Counted from the stretch's first letter, positions 44,413-54,297 are shown. The stretch: 64,000 nucleotides of DNA from Candidatus Bathyarchaeota archaeon (GCA_026014665.1 JAOZHX010000028.1:55840-119839); one strand, 5' to 3'. Numbers and translations: made by a program. The notes: generated by a model not told the origin, from the letters alone.

Positions 44413-45138
44413 TTAGCATCGAGCAAGTGTCAGGGGCAGTTCGCTTAAACGTTTTATAGTTTGGTCGGGGCAGGCCTTCTCCGAGGGTGTCTGCTTCCGG
44501 CGCTCGATGTAGATGGCTTTCATTCCAGCTGCTTTTGCTCCTTCAATGTCTGCGTCGATGGTGTCGCCTACAAAAACTGTTTCGCTGGCAGTAACGTTAA
44601 GCATCTTTAGTGTGTTTTCAAAGATTTCGTTGGCTGGCTTACGCTTATTCACCGTGGCAGAAACCACGACGACCTCAAAAAACCGATCGATTCCACTGTC
44701 TCTGAGTAGTTTATGCACGCATTCAGGAATCGCGAAATTAGAAATTATCCCCAACTTAAATTTTGTATGCAACGCCTCAAGCACACCTAAAGCGTCTTCA
44801 TCTATACGCACGTACTTTGTGAATTCTTCACAGAATTCTAAGGAGGCTGTAACCACCAATGGGTCGGCGGTGTCATAGTTATAGCCTAGTTTTTTGAGTG
44901 TTTCAGCTACGCGTACGTTGAAGTGCGGTTCTTCCCAGTTTTGGTTTGCTTTGGCGTAGAGACGGTCGCGGGCTTCAATGTAGGCTGAGTTGAATTGTTC
45001 GAATGTCACATCGATGCCTTTGCTGTTTAGATACCGATACATCCGCATCAGGGAGGGGCTATAGAATTCATGGTTCCTCTCAATAAGCATAAGCGTGTCG
45101 AACATATCAAACAAAACAGCTTTAATCGGCATTGGCAT
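44413..45138 (-). CDS. HAD-superfamily hydrolase
   Basis: This 241-residue protein has motif I FDMFDTLM, motif II LGIISNFAIP (the S/T-containing loop), a motif III lysine in VNKRKPANEIF and motif IV VFVGDTIDADIEGAKAAG. The cap region at about residues 18-90 is helical, as in haloacid dehalogenase and phosphatase subgroups. The substrate is unknown. The second Met (45132) is an equally good start. It lies 16 nt after the amino-acid permease gene on the same strand. Confidence 0.9.
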   Translation of the reverse strand: MPMPIKAVLFDMFDTLMLIERNHEFYSPSLMRMYRYLNSKGIDVTFEQFNSAYIEARDRLYAKANQNWEEPHFNVRVAETLKKLGYNYDTADPLVVTASLEFCEEFTKYVRIDEDALGVLEALHTKFKLGIISNFAIPECVHKLLRDSGIDRFFEVVVVSATVNKRKPANEIFENTLKMLNVTASETVFVGDTIDADIEGAKAAGMKAIYIERRKQTPSEKACPDQTIKRLSELPLTLARC

Positions 45139-45154
45139 TTTCCTGAAACTAAAC

Positions 45155-46468
45155 TTAAGCGAACCTTAAAATTCTTATCGCATTCTCCAACCATTTTTTT
45201 GGCGTTCTCGCTCTTCTTTTGGCTACATAGTAGGTTGTGCCTGCAAGCACAGATATCAACCCAACAAGCCATGCTTGGGGTGAAGCAAAAAGAATGAACG
45301 CTAAGAGCATAATACATGTCGCTAAGCCAACGATTGGCAGGAATCTTGGTGCGCCAATGTTAGTTTTGAGTTTGAACGCAGAAATGTTTGTGATTGAGTA
45401 ATTCAGCAGTAAAGCAAAAGTGCTGATTGCAACCACTGGGGTTAAGTCGACAAATAATGCCAGAATCGCCATAACTACGCCTGTTAATATAATCGCATAG
45501 TGAGGTGTAGAGAACTTGCTATGTAGCCGCTTTAACGTTGATGGTAAATCGTTGTGTCTAGCCATAGAGAATGCCATTCGTGAAACGCCTAAGATTGCAG
45601 TTAAGAGAACGCTTGCTGTTGCCACTAAGCCGCCTAACGATATGATTTTTACCGCAAGTGAGCTGTTTGTTTGGTTTATCGCTGTGCTCAACGGTGAAGT
45701 TGATTCTCGAAGTGCATTAGAGCCAGCTAAGCCAACAGCCACAAATCCAACCAGAACATAAACCACCATCGAAATCGTCAAAGAAAACATTAAAGCCCTT
45801 GGCACGTTCCGTTCAGGCTCTTTAATTTCCTCAGCAATAACTGTCACTCTTGCAAAACCTCCATATGCGAAAAAAATGAAAAAGGCACCGTACAAAACGC
45901 CGCTGGCGAAGGGCTCAAAAGGAATAAAATTTTGCTGGTTCACATACAAGGCCCCAAAGGCAACAAAAAACGCCAAGATCGCTAGCTTAACTATCACTAA
46001 AACATTGTTTACGCCAGCGGATTCATTGGCACCTACTAAATTCAATCCCATAAACACCAAACACAAAGCCGCAGCCACCACATTTGCGGGCAAACTTGGA
46101 AAAATTGCAGTTAAATAATATGCAAACCCAAGCGAAACCGCTGCTCCCGTGAACGTGTTTGCAACCAACCACATCCACCCTGCCAAGAAACCCGCGTAAG
46201 GCGAAACCAACTGGCGACCATACTCATAAACGCCTCCTTCCACCGGTTGCCAAGCTGTCAATTTGGCAAAGCTAGTGGCTGTGATGAAGGCGATAGCTCC
46301 TGCAATTATCATAGAAACAACCAGTGCAGAGCCAGCGTAGCCTGCGACTATGCCTGTGACAACGAAGATTCCGCCGCCTATGATTGCTCCAACGTTGATG
46401 GCGACGGCGCTCCATAAGCCAATTGAACGCTTAAGTGCGGGTACTTTGTGTTCTGCCACTTGAATCAC
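45155..46468 (-). CDS. APC-family amino-acid permease
   Basis: This is a protein of about 437 residues with 12 predicted membrane helices. It begins ALKRSIGLWSAVAINVGAIIGGGIFVVTG, whose GAIIGGGIF loop is the APC substrate-binding motif. I chose GTG 46468, although the frame is open to 46573, because a TATA-like TTTATAG at about 46500 makes the upstream codons unlikely to be transcribed. GTG 46459 is also possible. The substrate is probably an amino acid. The HAD gene follows 16 nt downstream. Confidence 0.9.
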   Translation of the reverse strand: MIQVAEHKVPALKRSIGLWSAVAINVGAIIGGGIFVVTGIVAGYAGSALVVSMIIAGAIAFITATSFAKLTAWQPVEGGVYEYGRQLVSPYAGFLAGWMWLVANTFTGAAVSLGFAYYLTAIFPSLPANVVAAALCLVFMGLNLVGANESAGVNNVLVIVKLAILAFFVAFGALYVNQQNFIPFEPFASGVLYGAFFIFFAYGGFARVTVIAEEIKEPERNVPRALMFSLTISMVVYVLVGFVAVGLAGSNALRESTSPLSTAINQTNSSLAVKIISLGGLVATASVLLTAILGVSRMAFSMARHNDLPSTLKRLHSKFSTPHYAIILTGVVMAILALFVDLTPVVAISTFALLLNYSITNISAFKLKTNIGAPRFLPIVGLATCIMLLAFILFASPQAWLVGLISVLAGTTYYVAKRRARTPKKWLENAIRILRFA

Positions 46469-46590
46469 AGCTTTAAAGCAAGAGAATTGAACAAATCTAT
46501 AAACCTTAAAAGCTGTTGATTTGTTCCTATTCAATTTCTTTATGTGGCTGTGTCGGCTTGTGGCACACCACATGTCTGTTTGGGGATGAC

Positions 46591-46710
46591 GTTGCTTTTT
46601 GGGTTCGGGCCTTTCTTTGGCTTCTCTTTCGGTGTGGGTTGTGCGATTTTATTCACAAGAACAACATGCCTCTATGTTGTTTTGGAGTGGATGTGAATGT
46701 GAAAACATGT
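46591..46710 (-). repeat. Dispersed Cys/His element, copy D (degenerate)
   Basis: Read leftward this copy begins ACATGTTTTCACATTCACATCC. From an ATG inside it, the frame reads MFSHSHPLQNNIEACCSCE and then TAA; the frame then continues through sequence matching the GAKK-KK end of copy A. This suggests a decayed gene. It also lies in frame with, and upstream of, the permease start. Confidence 0.4.
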
Positions 46711-46751
46711 GCGATTTGAATTTTTTTCACATTTCTTGCAAGGTAAGCATT

Positions 46752-49643
46752 TTAGGAATCCCAGAACTCTCTTGTTCGTAGAAACTGAATTTTCGCCCTA
46801 AGCAAATCCATGTAAAATTTTTCATCTTCGGGATGTAGCTTGCCTAGTATCCGTGATGCTGTCTCCGCGCCGACGCCTTTAACCTGCAGGGCGCGAACTG
46901 CCTGTTTACCGTAGCTAAGCACCAAATCTGCTTTTCGGCGTGCTTGGCTTACTTCTTTGAGTTCTTCAGGTGTTAACTCTTTGCCTTCCCGCCTCCTCTT
47001 TAGCGCATCCTGCAAATGAGCCACGTTCTGTGAACGATACAACGGTGCAAGCAATCCTGAACCGCATTTGCCACAATGGGGCTCCTCTGGCAAATCCTTG
47101 ATTTTTTGCTGCACCGTCCACTCGCCGCATTTCATGCATAGAAGCGTTATCTCACGAGCGTTTATAGCCATTTTGAGTTTGTCGATGTTGTTGATTATGA
47201 CGCGTTCTGGCGCCATGAGTTCGGTGACGTCGGCGTATTTGGCAAGGATGTGGTAGGCTAGCGGCGATGGCTTCTCATTACTTATGTAGGTTGTAACTTT
47301 GATTTTACCCGCCTCAACATCGCGCATGATCTGCTTGGTTTTCTCCAAATCTACTTTTTCCATCATTGCTTCGCGGATGGTTTCTCGGTAAATTGGCGTG
47401 TTGTTGAAGTGGGCTTTGAGTTCAGCTTGTCGCTGGTAGCTCATGGTTTTTCCTCGGGGCAAAACGCCAAAGCGTTCAGCTACGAACTTCATCTTGTAGC
47501 CGAATGGGAACTTGGCATCCAGATAACGTTGAAACGCTGCATCTACTGCTTCGTGGCTTAAGCCAAAGAGGGTTTTGGGCAGTTCTGCGAGTTCCAGTCG
47601 GTTAAGTTTGCGAGGCATCTCTATGAGTATGCGGTAGCCATCCGTCCACCAACCGCTGATAACCTCGCGCTCCGAGAGAACGCTGTCAAAGATGCCGCCC
47701 AACGTCTTGTTAACTAACTCGCCAAAACATGCATGCACAACAATGTAGCGGTCATAGAATTCCAGTACGATGTGGTTCTGGGTAGGTAAGGGTGCACCCT
47801 GCTTTAGTTGCTCATCCACCTCAGCAATTGCTGCACTGATGCTGTTTTTATCTGAGTCTAATTCCTTTGCCAAAACCTCAGTGGCAACTGCAACATCGCC
47901 TATCTCAGCCAAGACAGCGGCGATTCTTTCACGGCGCTGCCCCGTCTGCTGTGCTAACTCAAAGGGCACTGGCAAAATCTCTCCATCCCAGCCGGGGACC
48001 GATGCAAACGGATCTTCAGATGGCACTACATATACTGTGCCTGTTTCGTCTTCAATTTGCACAATCCGCCAGACCTTACCCTTCATGATGAAATTCAAGC
48101 CGACTCGTGCGTGTAGGGCCATGAATTCGTCGCCTAAAGTGCCGACTTTGCGGTCGGATAGAACGTTTATGACTGGGTAGCGGCGTTCATCGGGTATCAT
48201 AGATAAGTTTTGGTAGTAGTACTCTCGGGTTTTGCTGGTTTTGCTCAAAAGTGTCTCGTCTTCGTTTAGTCTTAAATGGTTGAGGCTGTCTAAAAAGCGT
48301 ATCAGGTCTAGTAGCTCGGTTTTTTGGAGGTTTCGGTACAAATAAGTTCTGTGCAGTAAACGCAGCAGTTGCGGCACCGTTAGCGTTTGTTCATCCATAA
48401 GTAATCCTGCTATCTGATGCGCCAAAACGTCCAAAGCTCCCTCATGCATAACCACCGGCTCAACCAGCTCTTGCTGTGCACTTTTAATGGATGCTAACGC
48501 TTCTAGGGAATCGTCAGGGTAAACAGTGATTATCGTACCCTCTGACTCTCTTCCCAAACGGTGGCCGCTTCTGCCAACCCGTTGGATGAGGCTACTGACT
48601 TGCCGCGGTGACATGTACTGCAAAACTAAGTCAACTTGACCGATATCTATGCCTAACTCCAGAGTGCTTGTGCAGATGATTGCTTTTAACTGTCCATTCT
48701 TGAAGGCGTCTTCTATAGTTATTCTTTCTTCCTTTGATATCGATCCGTGGTGCACTGCGATGTCTTCTCGACCTAACACTGCAACCTTATGCCCTAAAAC
48801 TTCAGCAACCGTGCGACTGTTGACAAATATAAGTGTGGATTGATGCGAATCTACAAGTTCCAGCATGCGTCTGATTCGTGCGGCTGCTTCTGGCGATGTG
48901 TCCAATTTAGCGCTCAACTCGTAGTCAGCTTCAATGGGTGAAGGATGCTCCATTGTGTAGCGGTAACTTTTCTGCGGTGACGCTTCAACCACGTTTATTT
49001 CTCTCTTATTTCCTGCTAAAAACTTGGCCACTTCCACGGGGTTACCGATGGTTGCTGACAAGCCAATTCTTTGAAATTCCCTCTTAGTCACTGCATGAAG
49101 GCGTTCTAATGCAACGGAGAGTTGTGCTCCACGTTTGCTTGATGCTAAATCGTGTACTTCATCAACAACCACATATTCCACGCCTTTGAGGTGACTGCGC
49201 ATCTGTGAGCCTGGCAAAATCGCCTGTAACGTTTCAGGGGTAGTCACCAACATCTGCGGTGGCTTTTGTGCTTGTTTTCGTCGAATTTTCATTTCTGTGT
49301 CACCATGGCGGACATCCACGGTTATGTCGAGTTTTTGGCTCCAAAACTGCAGGCGCTTGAACATGTCGCGGTTTAACGCTCTCAGGGGCGTAATGTATAT
49401 GACTTGAATGCCTCTCTGCTCTTGATTTTTCTGCTCAACCAGTTTGGAGAAAACTGGTAGCAAAACGCCTTCGGTTTTGCCAGTGCCCGTGGGTGCAATC
49501 AAGAGCACGTTTTTGCCCTCAAGTATGGGTGGAAACGCCAAAGTCTGAGGTAGAGTTGGCTGTGAAAAACTGGCTTCAGCTAAAGCTGTGCGTATGGGTT
49601 TTGCGAGTAACTCGAAAACAGAATTGGAATTTTGAACTGACAT
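46752..49643 (-). CDS. lhr: Lhr-type DEAD/H-box helicase
   Basis: This 963-residue superfamily 2 helicase has motif I APTGTGKTE (about residues 50-58), motif II VVDEVHDLA, motif III GLSATIG, and motifs V and VI in TSTLELGIDIG and QRVGRSGHRLGRE. The Lhr-specific winged-helix/beta-barrel region and a C-terminal zinc-binding segment (CMKCGEW...CGKCGSG) follow. A helix-hairpin-helix-like QVKGVGAETASRILGK lies near the end. It unwinds DNA or RNA:DNA in repair. A perfect 8-bp inverted repeat (49661-49682) lies 18 bp upstream. Confidence 0.95.
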   Translation of the reverse strand: MSVQNSNSVFELLAKPIRTALAEASFSQPTLPQTLAFPPILEGKNVLLIAPTGTGKTEGVLLPVFSKLVEQKNQEQRGIQVIYITPLRALNRDMFKRLQFWSQKLDITVDVRHGDTEMKIRRKQAQKPPQMLVTTPETLQAILPGSQMRSHLKGVEYVVVDEVHDLASSKRGAQLSVALERLHAVTKREFQRIGLSATIGNPVEVAKFLAGNKREINVVEASPQKSYRYTMEHPSPIEADYELSAKLDTSPEAAARIRRMLELVDSHQSTLIFVNSRTVAEVLGHKVAVLGREDIAVHHGSISKEERITIEDAFKNGQLKAIICTSTLELGIDIGQVDLVLQYMSPRQVSSLIQRVGRSGHRLGRESEGTIITVYPDDSLEALASIKSAQQELVEPVVMHEGALDVLAHQIAGLLMDEQTLTVPQLLRLLHRTYLYRNLQKTELLDLIRFLDSLNHLRLNEDETLLSKTSKTREYYYQNLSMIPDERRYPVINVLSDRKVGTLGDEFMALHARVGLNFIMKGKVWRIVQIEDETGTVYVVPSEDPFASVPGWDGEILPVPFELAQQTGQRRERIAAVLAEIGDVAVATEVLAKELDSDKNSISAAIAEVDEQLKQGAPLPTQNHIVLEFYDRYIVVHACFGELVNKTLGGIFDSVLSEREVISGWWTDGYRILIEMPRKLNRLELAELPKTLFGLSHEAVDAAFQRYLDAKFPFGYKMKFVAERFGVLPRGKTMSYQRQAELKAHFNNTPIYRETIREAMMEKVDLEKTKQIMRDVEAGKIKVTTYISNEKPSPLAYHILAKYADVTELMAPERVIINNIDKLKMAINAREITLLCMKCGEWTVQQKIKDLPEEPHCGKCGSGLLAPLYRSQNVAHLQDALKRRREGKELTPEELKEVSQARRKADLVLSYGKQAVRALQVKGVGAETASRILGKLHPEDEKFYMDLLRAKIQFLRTREFWDS

Positions 49644-49960
49644 TTCTTGGCTTAATTTTGGAGTTAAAGGACTGTTTAACTCTTATCGTGGAATTTCATG
49701 TTTTCCAAGGGAAAAGGATTGTGCATGAAAGGTAAATTTGTTAAGCTTGCTGTCTTCTTATCCATACGATTTGAAGGCAAGCTACTCAAATAACGTCTGT
49801 AACGCTTGTAAAATATTTAATTCTTGACGGGTTTCTTGTTTTGATACTCATTTGTTTTTGGGAAAGTTTTTTATGGTTGCGAGTTGAAAGGATTGATAAC
49901 GGATAGTTCAACTTATAGTGAGCCTAAGCTTGATAAGTTAGCAGGAGAGACAGCGGGGTA
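49644..49960. other. 317-bp intergenic region
   Basis: This divergent region lies between lhr and a small hypothetical gene. It contains the 8-bp inverted repeat next to lhr and a TATA-like ACTTATAG (about 49912-49919) for the rightward gene, within an AACTTAT...ATAAGTT dyad. I see no other feature. Confidence 0.5.
49661..49682. promoter_or_regulatory. Perfect 8-bp inverted repeat upstream of lhr
   Basis: GAGTTAAA (49661-49668) and TTTAACTC (49675-49682) flank GGACTG. The site lies 18-39 bp upstream of the lhr start, where an archaeal TATA box would be. A repressor site overlapping the promoter is plausible. Confidence 0.4.
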
Positions 49961-50269
49961 ATGAACTTAAAACTATACGCAATCAAGAACGGCAACCAAC
50001 AATTCGAGCGCATCCAACTAGTCGTTGTAGATCTAGACAAAAGCAAAAAGTACCCACTAAATTTTGTCTGCGTACTGCCACGGTATTTCCGAATACTTGA
50101 AAAACGCTCAAGTAAATTTGCCAAGCTCTTTGGGGAAAAAAGCCTCTGCGTCGCAAAAAAGCTCTTACTTGACGCTTTACGTCGAGAAGACGACCCAGAA
50201 ATCCAAACAGTCATAAACAAACGCATAAAAGACATCGACACCCAACAAGACTGTAAAACGCAACCATAA
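49961..50269 (+). CDS. Conserved-looking small hypothetical protein
   Basis: This 102-residue protein begins MNLKLYAIKNGNQQFERIQL and is rich in Lys, Leu and Arg, with alternating beta and helix patterns that look folded. No family is recognised and there are no zinc motifs. AGGAGAG lies 13-18 nt upstream of the ATG. The opposite-strand frame here is Ser/Phe-rich and less protein-like. The 131-bp gap before the glycosylase gene holds G-rich sequence (50367-50380) but no other feature. Confidence 0.6.
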   Translation: MNLKLYAIKNGNQQFERIQLVVVDLDKSKKYPLNFVCVLPRYFRILEKRSSKFAKLFGEKSLCVAKKLLLDALRREDDPEIQTVINKRIKDIDTQQDCKTQP

Positions 50270-50400
50270 CATCAAAAATATCAAACGAACAACGCACAAC
50301 AAGAACTCGCCACTTTCCCTTCGCCTCAAAGCAACAACCACTGCGAGATTGATTAGCTAAGAGTAGGGGAGGGGGGTCTCGCAAGAGCAACGCTAAGCCA

Positions 50401-51261
50401 TTATTGTTGCGTTCGTTCAAAATGATAGAGATATTCTTGAGCGTAACCAGCATACTTGCCGAAATAAGTTCGGGCGAAAGCACCGATTTTTTCGTATTCA
50501 CCGCAAGTTAGGGATTCGTGACTCTGCATTTTCTTCACAACTGCTACTGGAAAATGCTTTGAGTAGTGGTTTAAGATAACCCGTTTCACCCAAACGTCCA
50601 CTGGGAAAGCCTCCAACTTCTCCAACGAGAACAAAAGCACACAATCAGCTACCTTCAAGCCAACCCCAGAAAACTCCAGAAGCTTTTTTCTCGCTTCCAC
50701 ATAAGGCAAGTTCCTTAAGCCCTCAAGATCTATACCTTCATCACAGATCTTTTTGGCGGTTGCCTGCACAAACTTAGCCCTATAGCCCAAGCCGCAATCA
50801 CGCAAACCATTCATGCTTGCCAAAGCCAACTTCTCTGCGGAAGGAAACAAGTAAAAATCCATACCCTCAAAGGTCCTTTTTTCTCCATACTTCATCGAGA
50901 GCCTTTGAAGCATTTGCTCAATTGCCGCTATGCTCTTGTTGGTTGCACAAATAAAGCTTATTAGACATTCCCAAGGCACTTGTCGAACAATCCGCAACCC
51001 GCTGAACCTCCGCAGAGCCAACTTAGCGTAATCATCTTTAGCGATGCACTGAGTAATCTTATTTAAATCATCGCCTAAACCAAAATAATGCCAAACGAAA
51101 TCATCCTCGACATTCATAAACTCCAATTCAAGATCCTTCTGACGAACTTTAAACACACGTTCCCCCACAACGCCATACCACCAATCACCGATTTTTTTCC
51201 ACCTAAACACTTGTCCACAGCAGAGCGAAGAATCTAAATCAAACTCAACGCCAAGCCTCAT
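50401..51261 (-). CDS. ogg: 8-oxoguanine DNA glycosylase (Ogg1-type)
   Basis: This 286-residue HhH-GPD glycosylase has the hairpin SGVGLKVADCVLLFS (about residues 197-211) with the catalytic lysine, and FPVDVWVKR with the catalytic aspartate. The N-terminal SLCCGQVFRW segment matches the Ogg1 fold. It should remove 8-oxoguanine and nick DNA. It starts 6 nt after the stop of the EF-2-like gene on the same strand, so it is probably co-transcribed with it. Confidence 0.9.
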   Translation of the reverse strand: MRLGVEFDLDSSLCCGQVFRWKKIGDWWYGVVGERVFKVRQKDLELEFMNVEDDFVWHYFGLGDDLNKITQCIAKDDYAKLALRRFSGLRIVRQVPWECLISFICATNKSIAAIEQMLQRLSMKYGEKRTFEGMDFYLFPSAEKLALASMNGLRDCGLGYRAKFVQATAKKICDEGIDLEGLRNLPYVEARKKLLEFSGVGLKVADCVLLFSLEKLEAFPVDVWVKRVILNHYSKHFPVAVVKKMQSHESLTCGEYEKIGAFARTYFGKYAGYAQEYLYHFERTQQ

Positions 51262-51266
51262 TTTTG

Positions 51267-53381
51267 CTATGTCCCCATGAACTTTTCTGGTTTAGGAACC
51301 TCTGGCGCGAGACCCTTACGCTTACGAAGCTCCATGATAACTTGCGGCGCAAGTTTAGACGGAATTTTTTCCCAGCGATCAAAGAAATATTGCCAGAATG
51401 CACGCCCAGAGGTTGCTGAACGCAGTTTTTTTGCAAACGTGAAGGTTTCTGCCACAGGTATGATGCCGCTGATTTGGGTTAGCTGACCTTTCTGCTCGAA
51501 CAAGCCAACTTTTCCACGGTGCATGCTCAAGATTCGAGAGCATTCGCTGGCTAATTCGGATGTAACAGAAATGTCGATTTTGTACACGGGTTCCAAGAGC
51601 TCGGGGTCAGCGGTTAGGAAACTGCCGAAAGTTGCTTTTGCCACGCCATGAGTTATTTCTGAAAATGTCGTTTCGTCTTTGTTGAGTTGAAAGTCGATTA
51701 GATTCACCCTTACGTGTCGCATTGGTTCACTGCACAAGGGACCAGCTTTGCACGCATATTCAAAACCCGCTTTAATCGCGTCCAATGTCTCTGGGGAAAC
51801 CGTTTTGGTTTTGCTTGTACAATCTAGAAGTATGTTTCTGTTTTCATCGATTGAGAGGATGTTGTTTGTTTCTTTTCGAGTAAGTGTGGTTTGAGGTTCA
51901 ACCTGCACCCAAAAGCTGTTGAGCTTGTTTGGGCTTTTAGCCAAAGCAACGGATCCTGTTTTGTGCACGCTCTCCATGTAAACAACCCGTGGTGATGAAA
52001 CCAATATGTCGATGTTGCATGTGCTTTTGAGTTGGTTTATGGCTACTTCGAGGTGCAATTCGCCCATTCCACTAAGCAAATATTCGCCTGTTTCCGTGTC
52101 CGTGGTTGACTTGAGATTTGGATCTTCAGCTACAAGGCGCTTCAATCCATACTGAAGAACAGGTATGTCGTGGGGGTTTTTAGGTTCAATCGCTAAGGTG
52201 ACGACAGGCTCTGAGACATAGTCTATGTCTTCAAAGGGCACCATGTCGTCTTTGTTTGCGAGATCGATGAGGGTTTTGCCAGCTTGCACCTTTCCGCTCA
52301 AGGTTAAAGATGCCAAGTTTCCAGCTGAAACTTCGCTGATTTCTTCGCTGAAGGATCCCATGTCTATGGAAACTGCTTTAACCTGTGTTTCAGATGAGGT
52401 GTTTAAAAGATGGAGTAGGTTGCCAACTTTAACCTTGCCAGAAAACAATCGTCCAGTAGCGATGGTGTCACCGTTTGAATTGTAACGTATGTTTGTTGTG
52501 AATATGACTGTTGGTCCTTGGTCGTTGCATTCAACCAGAGCCATGCCGACTTTTGAGTTGATTTGTCCCTTCCAAATCTTAGGGATGCGGTAACCTTGTG
52601 CTATGCGTGGATTGGGAATCTGGGTTATTACCATCTCGAAAATTGCTTCGGAAACGGGTGCGGTTTCTTTGAGTTTTGCCTGTTTGCCTTCGGAATATGC
52701 TCTTATTATGTCAGGGAATCTTATGCCAAATTCCTTGGCCATTTGCAATGTGAAACCCCAACCATGCAAGGCAGCGCCGAAAGCCACGTTGCCGTTAGTG
52801 GCGTTGATTTTCCATTGTGTTTTGTAGGGGGTTTCTGCGTATAGTTCTATTAGGTCGTTAAATGTGTTGATGATGTGGTTGAGTTTTGTTTGTATTTGTT
52901 GTTCGTTTAGTTGCAACTCGGTTATTAGTCGGTCAACCTTGTTGATGAAGAGGACTGGGCGCACACGTTCTTCGAGGGCTTGGCGGGTTACGATTTCGGT
53001 TTGCGCCATAATTTCTTCCACTGCGTCTACAACCACCACGGCGCCGTCTATGGTTCTTAGTGCTCGGGTGACTTTGCCTGTGAAGTCTACGTGTCCTGGT
53101 GTGTCTACGAGGTTGATGAGGTAGGGTTTGCCTGCTTTTTTGTGTAGGAGGCTTATGTTGGCGGTTTTTATGGTGATTTTGCGTTTTTGTTCTTCTTCTA
53201 GGTAATCTAGCACTCTGGCGGTTCCTGCCATCTGTGGGGAAAGCATGCCTGTTCCTGCTAGTAGTGTGTCGGCTAGTGTGGTTTTGCCGTGATCTATGTG
53301 AGCTATGATGCCTATGTTTCGGATGGCTTCTTTTTTGTTCATTAACGCCTGAATTTCTGTGGTTTGTTTGAACCGTGGCAT
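51267..53381 (-). CDS. EF-2-like GTPase lacking the diphthamide loop
   Basis: This 704-residue EF-2-family protein has a complete G domain: AHIDHGKTT, DTPGHVDF and NKVDR. Domains II, III and V are recognisable. In domain IV, archaeal EF-2 normally has LHEDAIHRGPAQ with the diphthamide histidine. Here the aligned stretch (LNKDETTFSEITHGVAKATF) lacks both the His-Arg-Gly-Pro-Ala-Gln motif and two residues. The EEEQKR(G)ITI-D region also departs from the norm, with K replacing G and D. The protein is therefore probably a paralogue; translocation activity cannot be assumed. Start ATG 53381; an ATG at 53342 (MNKKEAIRNIG) is possible. Confidence 0.9.
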   Translation of the reverse strand: MPRFKQTTEIQALMNKKEAIRNIGIIAHIDHGKTTLADTLLAGTGMLSPQMAGTARVLDYLEEEQKRKITIKTANISLLHKKAGKPYLINLVDTPGHVDFTGKVTRALRTIDGAVVVVDAVEEIMAQTEIVTRQALEERVRPVLFINKVDRLITELQLNEQQIQTKLNHIINTFNDLIELYAETPYKTQWKINATNGNVAFGAALHGWGFTLQMAKEFGIRFPDIIRAYSEGKQAKLKETAPVSEAIFEMVITQIPNPRIAQGYRIPKIWKGQINSKVGMALVECNDQGPTVIFTTNIRYNSNGDTIATGRLFSGKVKVGNLLHLLNTSSETQVKAVSIDMGSFSEEISEVSAGNLASLTLSGKVQAGKTLIDLANKDDMVPFEDIDYVSEPVVTLAIEPKNPHDIPVLQYGLKRLVAEDPNLKSTTDTETGEYLLSGMGELHLEVAINQLKSTCNIDILVSSPRVVYMESVHKTGSVALAKSPNKLNSFWVQVEPQTTLTRKETNNILSIDENRNILLDCTSKTKTVSPETLDAIKAGFEYACKAGPLCSEPMRHVRVNLIDFQLNKDETTFSEITHGVAKATFGSFLTADPELLEPVYKIDISVTSELASECSRILSMHRGKVGLFEQKGQLTQISGIIPVAETFTFAKKLRSATSGRAFWQYFFDRWEKIPSKLAPQVIMELRKRKGLAPEVPKPEKFMGT

Positions 53382-53444
53382 TTTTAATCCTGTGAGATAG
53401 GTTTATGTTGGAACGTGAGTTCCTATTAAATCTATAATATCTGT

Positions 53445-54233
53445 TTGAGGTTTGGCTTTGATTTGTCTGTTGTAGTGCCTATCGGAGAGTTGAATGCTGG
53501 GCTTTATGCTTCAGTGGTTTGCTATCCCAGGGTAACTCAAGAGGAGTTAGAAGGGCGTTTGGCTGAGTTGCGTAGATTCGGTGTGGAAGCTTTGGAGTTT
53601 AGGGGTAAATCCTCTGCGTTTACTGTTCCTGTCTTAGGGAAAGGTTACGTGGGTGTAGTTGTGGTGGCGCATGTTTGCGGAGAGAGGATTGCGCTAAAGA
53701 TGCGTCGTGTTGATGCGGATAGGAAGAGTTTGGAGCATGAAGCTGGGTTGCTGGTGAGGGCTAATGCTGTTAATGTTGGGCCACGTTTTTTGGCGGTGAG
53801 CAAAAATTTTCTGTTGATGCAGCTGGTTGAGGGCGATTTGCTGCTCCATTGGCTTGCAGTGCACAGGGAGAAGGGTTTGATGCGAAATGTTTTGGCGGAT
53901 GTTTTGGAGCAGTGTTGGCGGCTGGATGAGGCAGGTTTGGATCATGGCGAGTTGAGTAAAGCACCGAAGCATTTGCTTGTGGATGGGGCGAACAAGCCGT
54001 TTATAGTGGATTTTGAATCTGCCAGTGTCGAGCGTAAAGTGGCAAACGTTACTGGAGTCTGCCAGTTCCTCTTCCAAGGCAACAGTGACGCAGCCAAGTT
54101 AATCGCTGAAACGCTTGGCGAAAGTAGCAGGTCTGAATTGGTTGATGCACTGAGAGATTACAAAAAAGCAAGGGCTCGCAAAAAATTTGAAGCCCTAATT
54201 GAGATAGCATTGGGCAGAAAAAGCCCCAGTTGA
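53445..54233 (+). CDS. Predicted atypical Ser/Thr protein kinase (RIO/Bud32-like, COG2112 type)
   Basis: This is a protein of about 262 residues. Kinase-like residues are visible: a lysine in ERIALKMRRVD, glutamate in SLEHEAGLL, catalytic loop HGELSKAPKHLLVD and metal-binding DFESAS. The short size and HGELS loop match the archaeal predicted kinases related to Bud32/RIO. The start is uncertain: TTG 53445 is used, but the TATA-like CTATAATAT at about 53430 lies only 15 bp away, so a TTG at 53463 or later may be real. It diverges from the EF-2-like gene. Its 3' end is 16 bp from the second promoter-like repeat. Confidence 0.8.
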   Translation: MRFGFDLSVVVPIGELNAGLYASVVCYPRVTQEELEGRLAELRRFGVEALEFRGKSSAFTVPVLGKGYVGVVVVAHVCGERIALKMRRVDADRKSLEHEAGLLVRANAVNVGPRFLAVSKNFLLMQLVEGDLLLHWLAVHREKGLMRNVLADVLEQCWRLDEAGLDHGELSKAPKHLLVDGANKPFIVDFESASVERKVANVTGVCQFLFQGNSDAAKLIAETLGESSRSELVDALRDYKKARARKKFEALIEIALGRKSPS

Positions 54234-54249
54234 TAAACGGGCTGATTTT

Positions 54250-54297
54250 TTCTATAGCCCCCGTTTATAAAGCCGCATATAGAAACGTATGCGAAAA
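54250..54297 (+). repeat. Promoter-like repeat, copy 2
   Basis: This is the second copy of the block described at 2293, identical at 41 of 48 aligned positions. It has TTTATAAAG at 54264-54272 and lies 16 bp after the kinase stop. The sequence beyond 54297 is unrelated to that beyond copy 1. No gene starts within about 200 bp rightward, so any transcript would be a short RNA. Confidence 0.6.
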
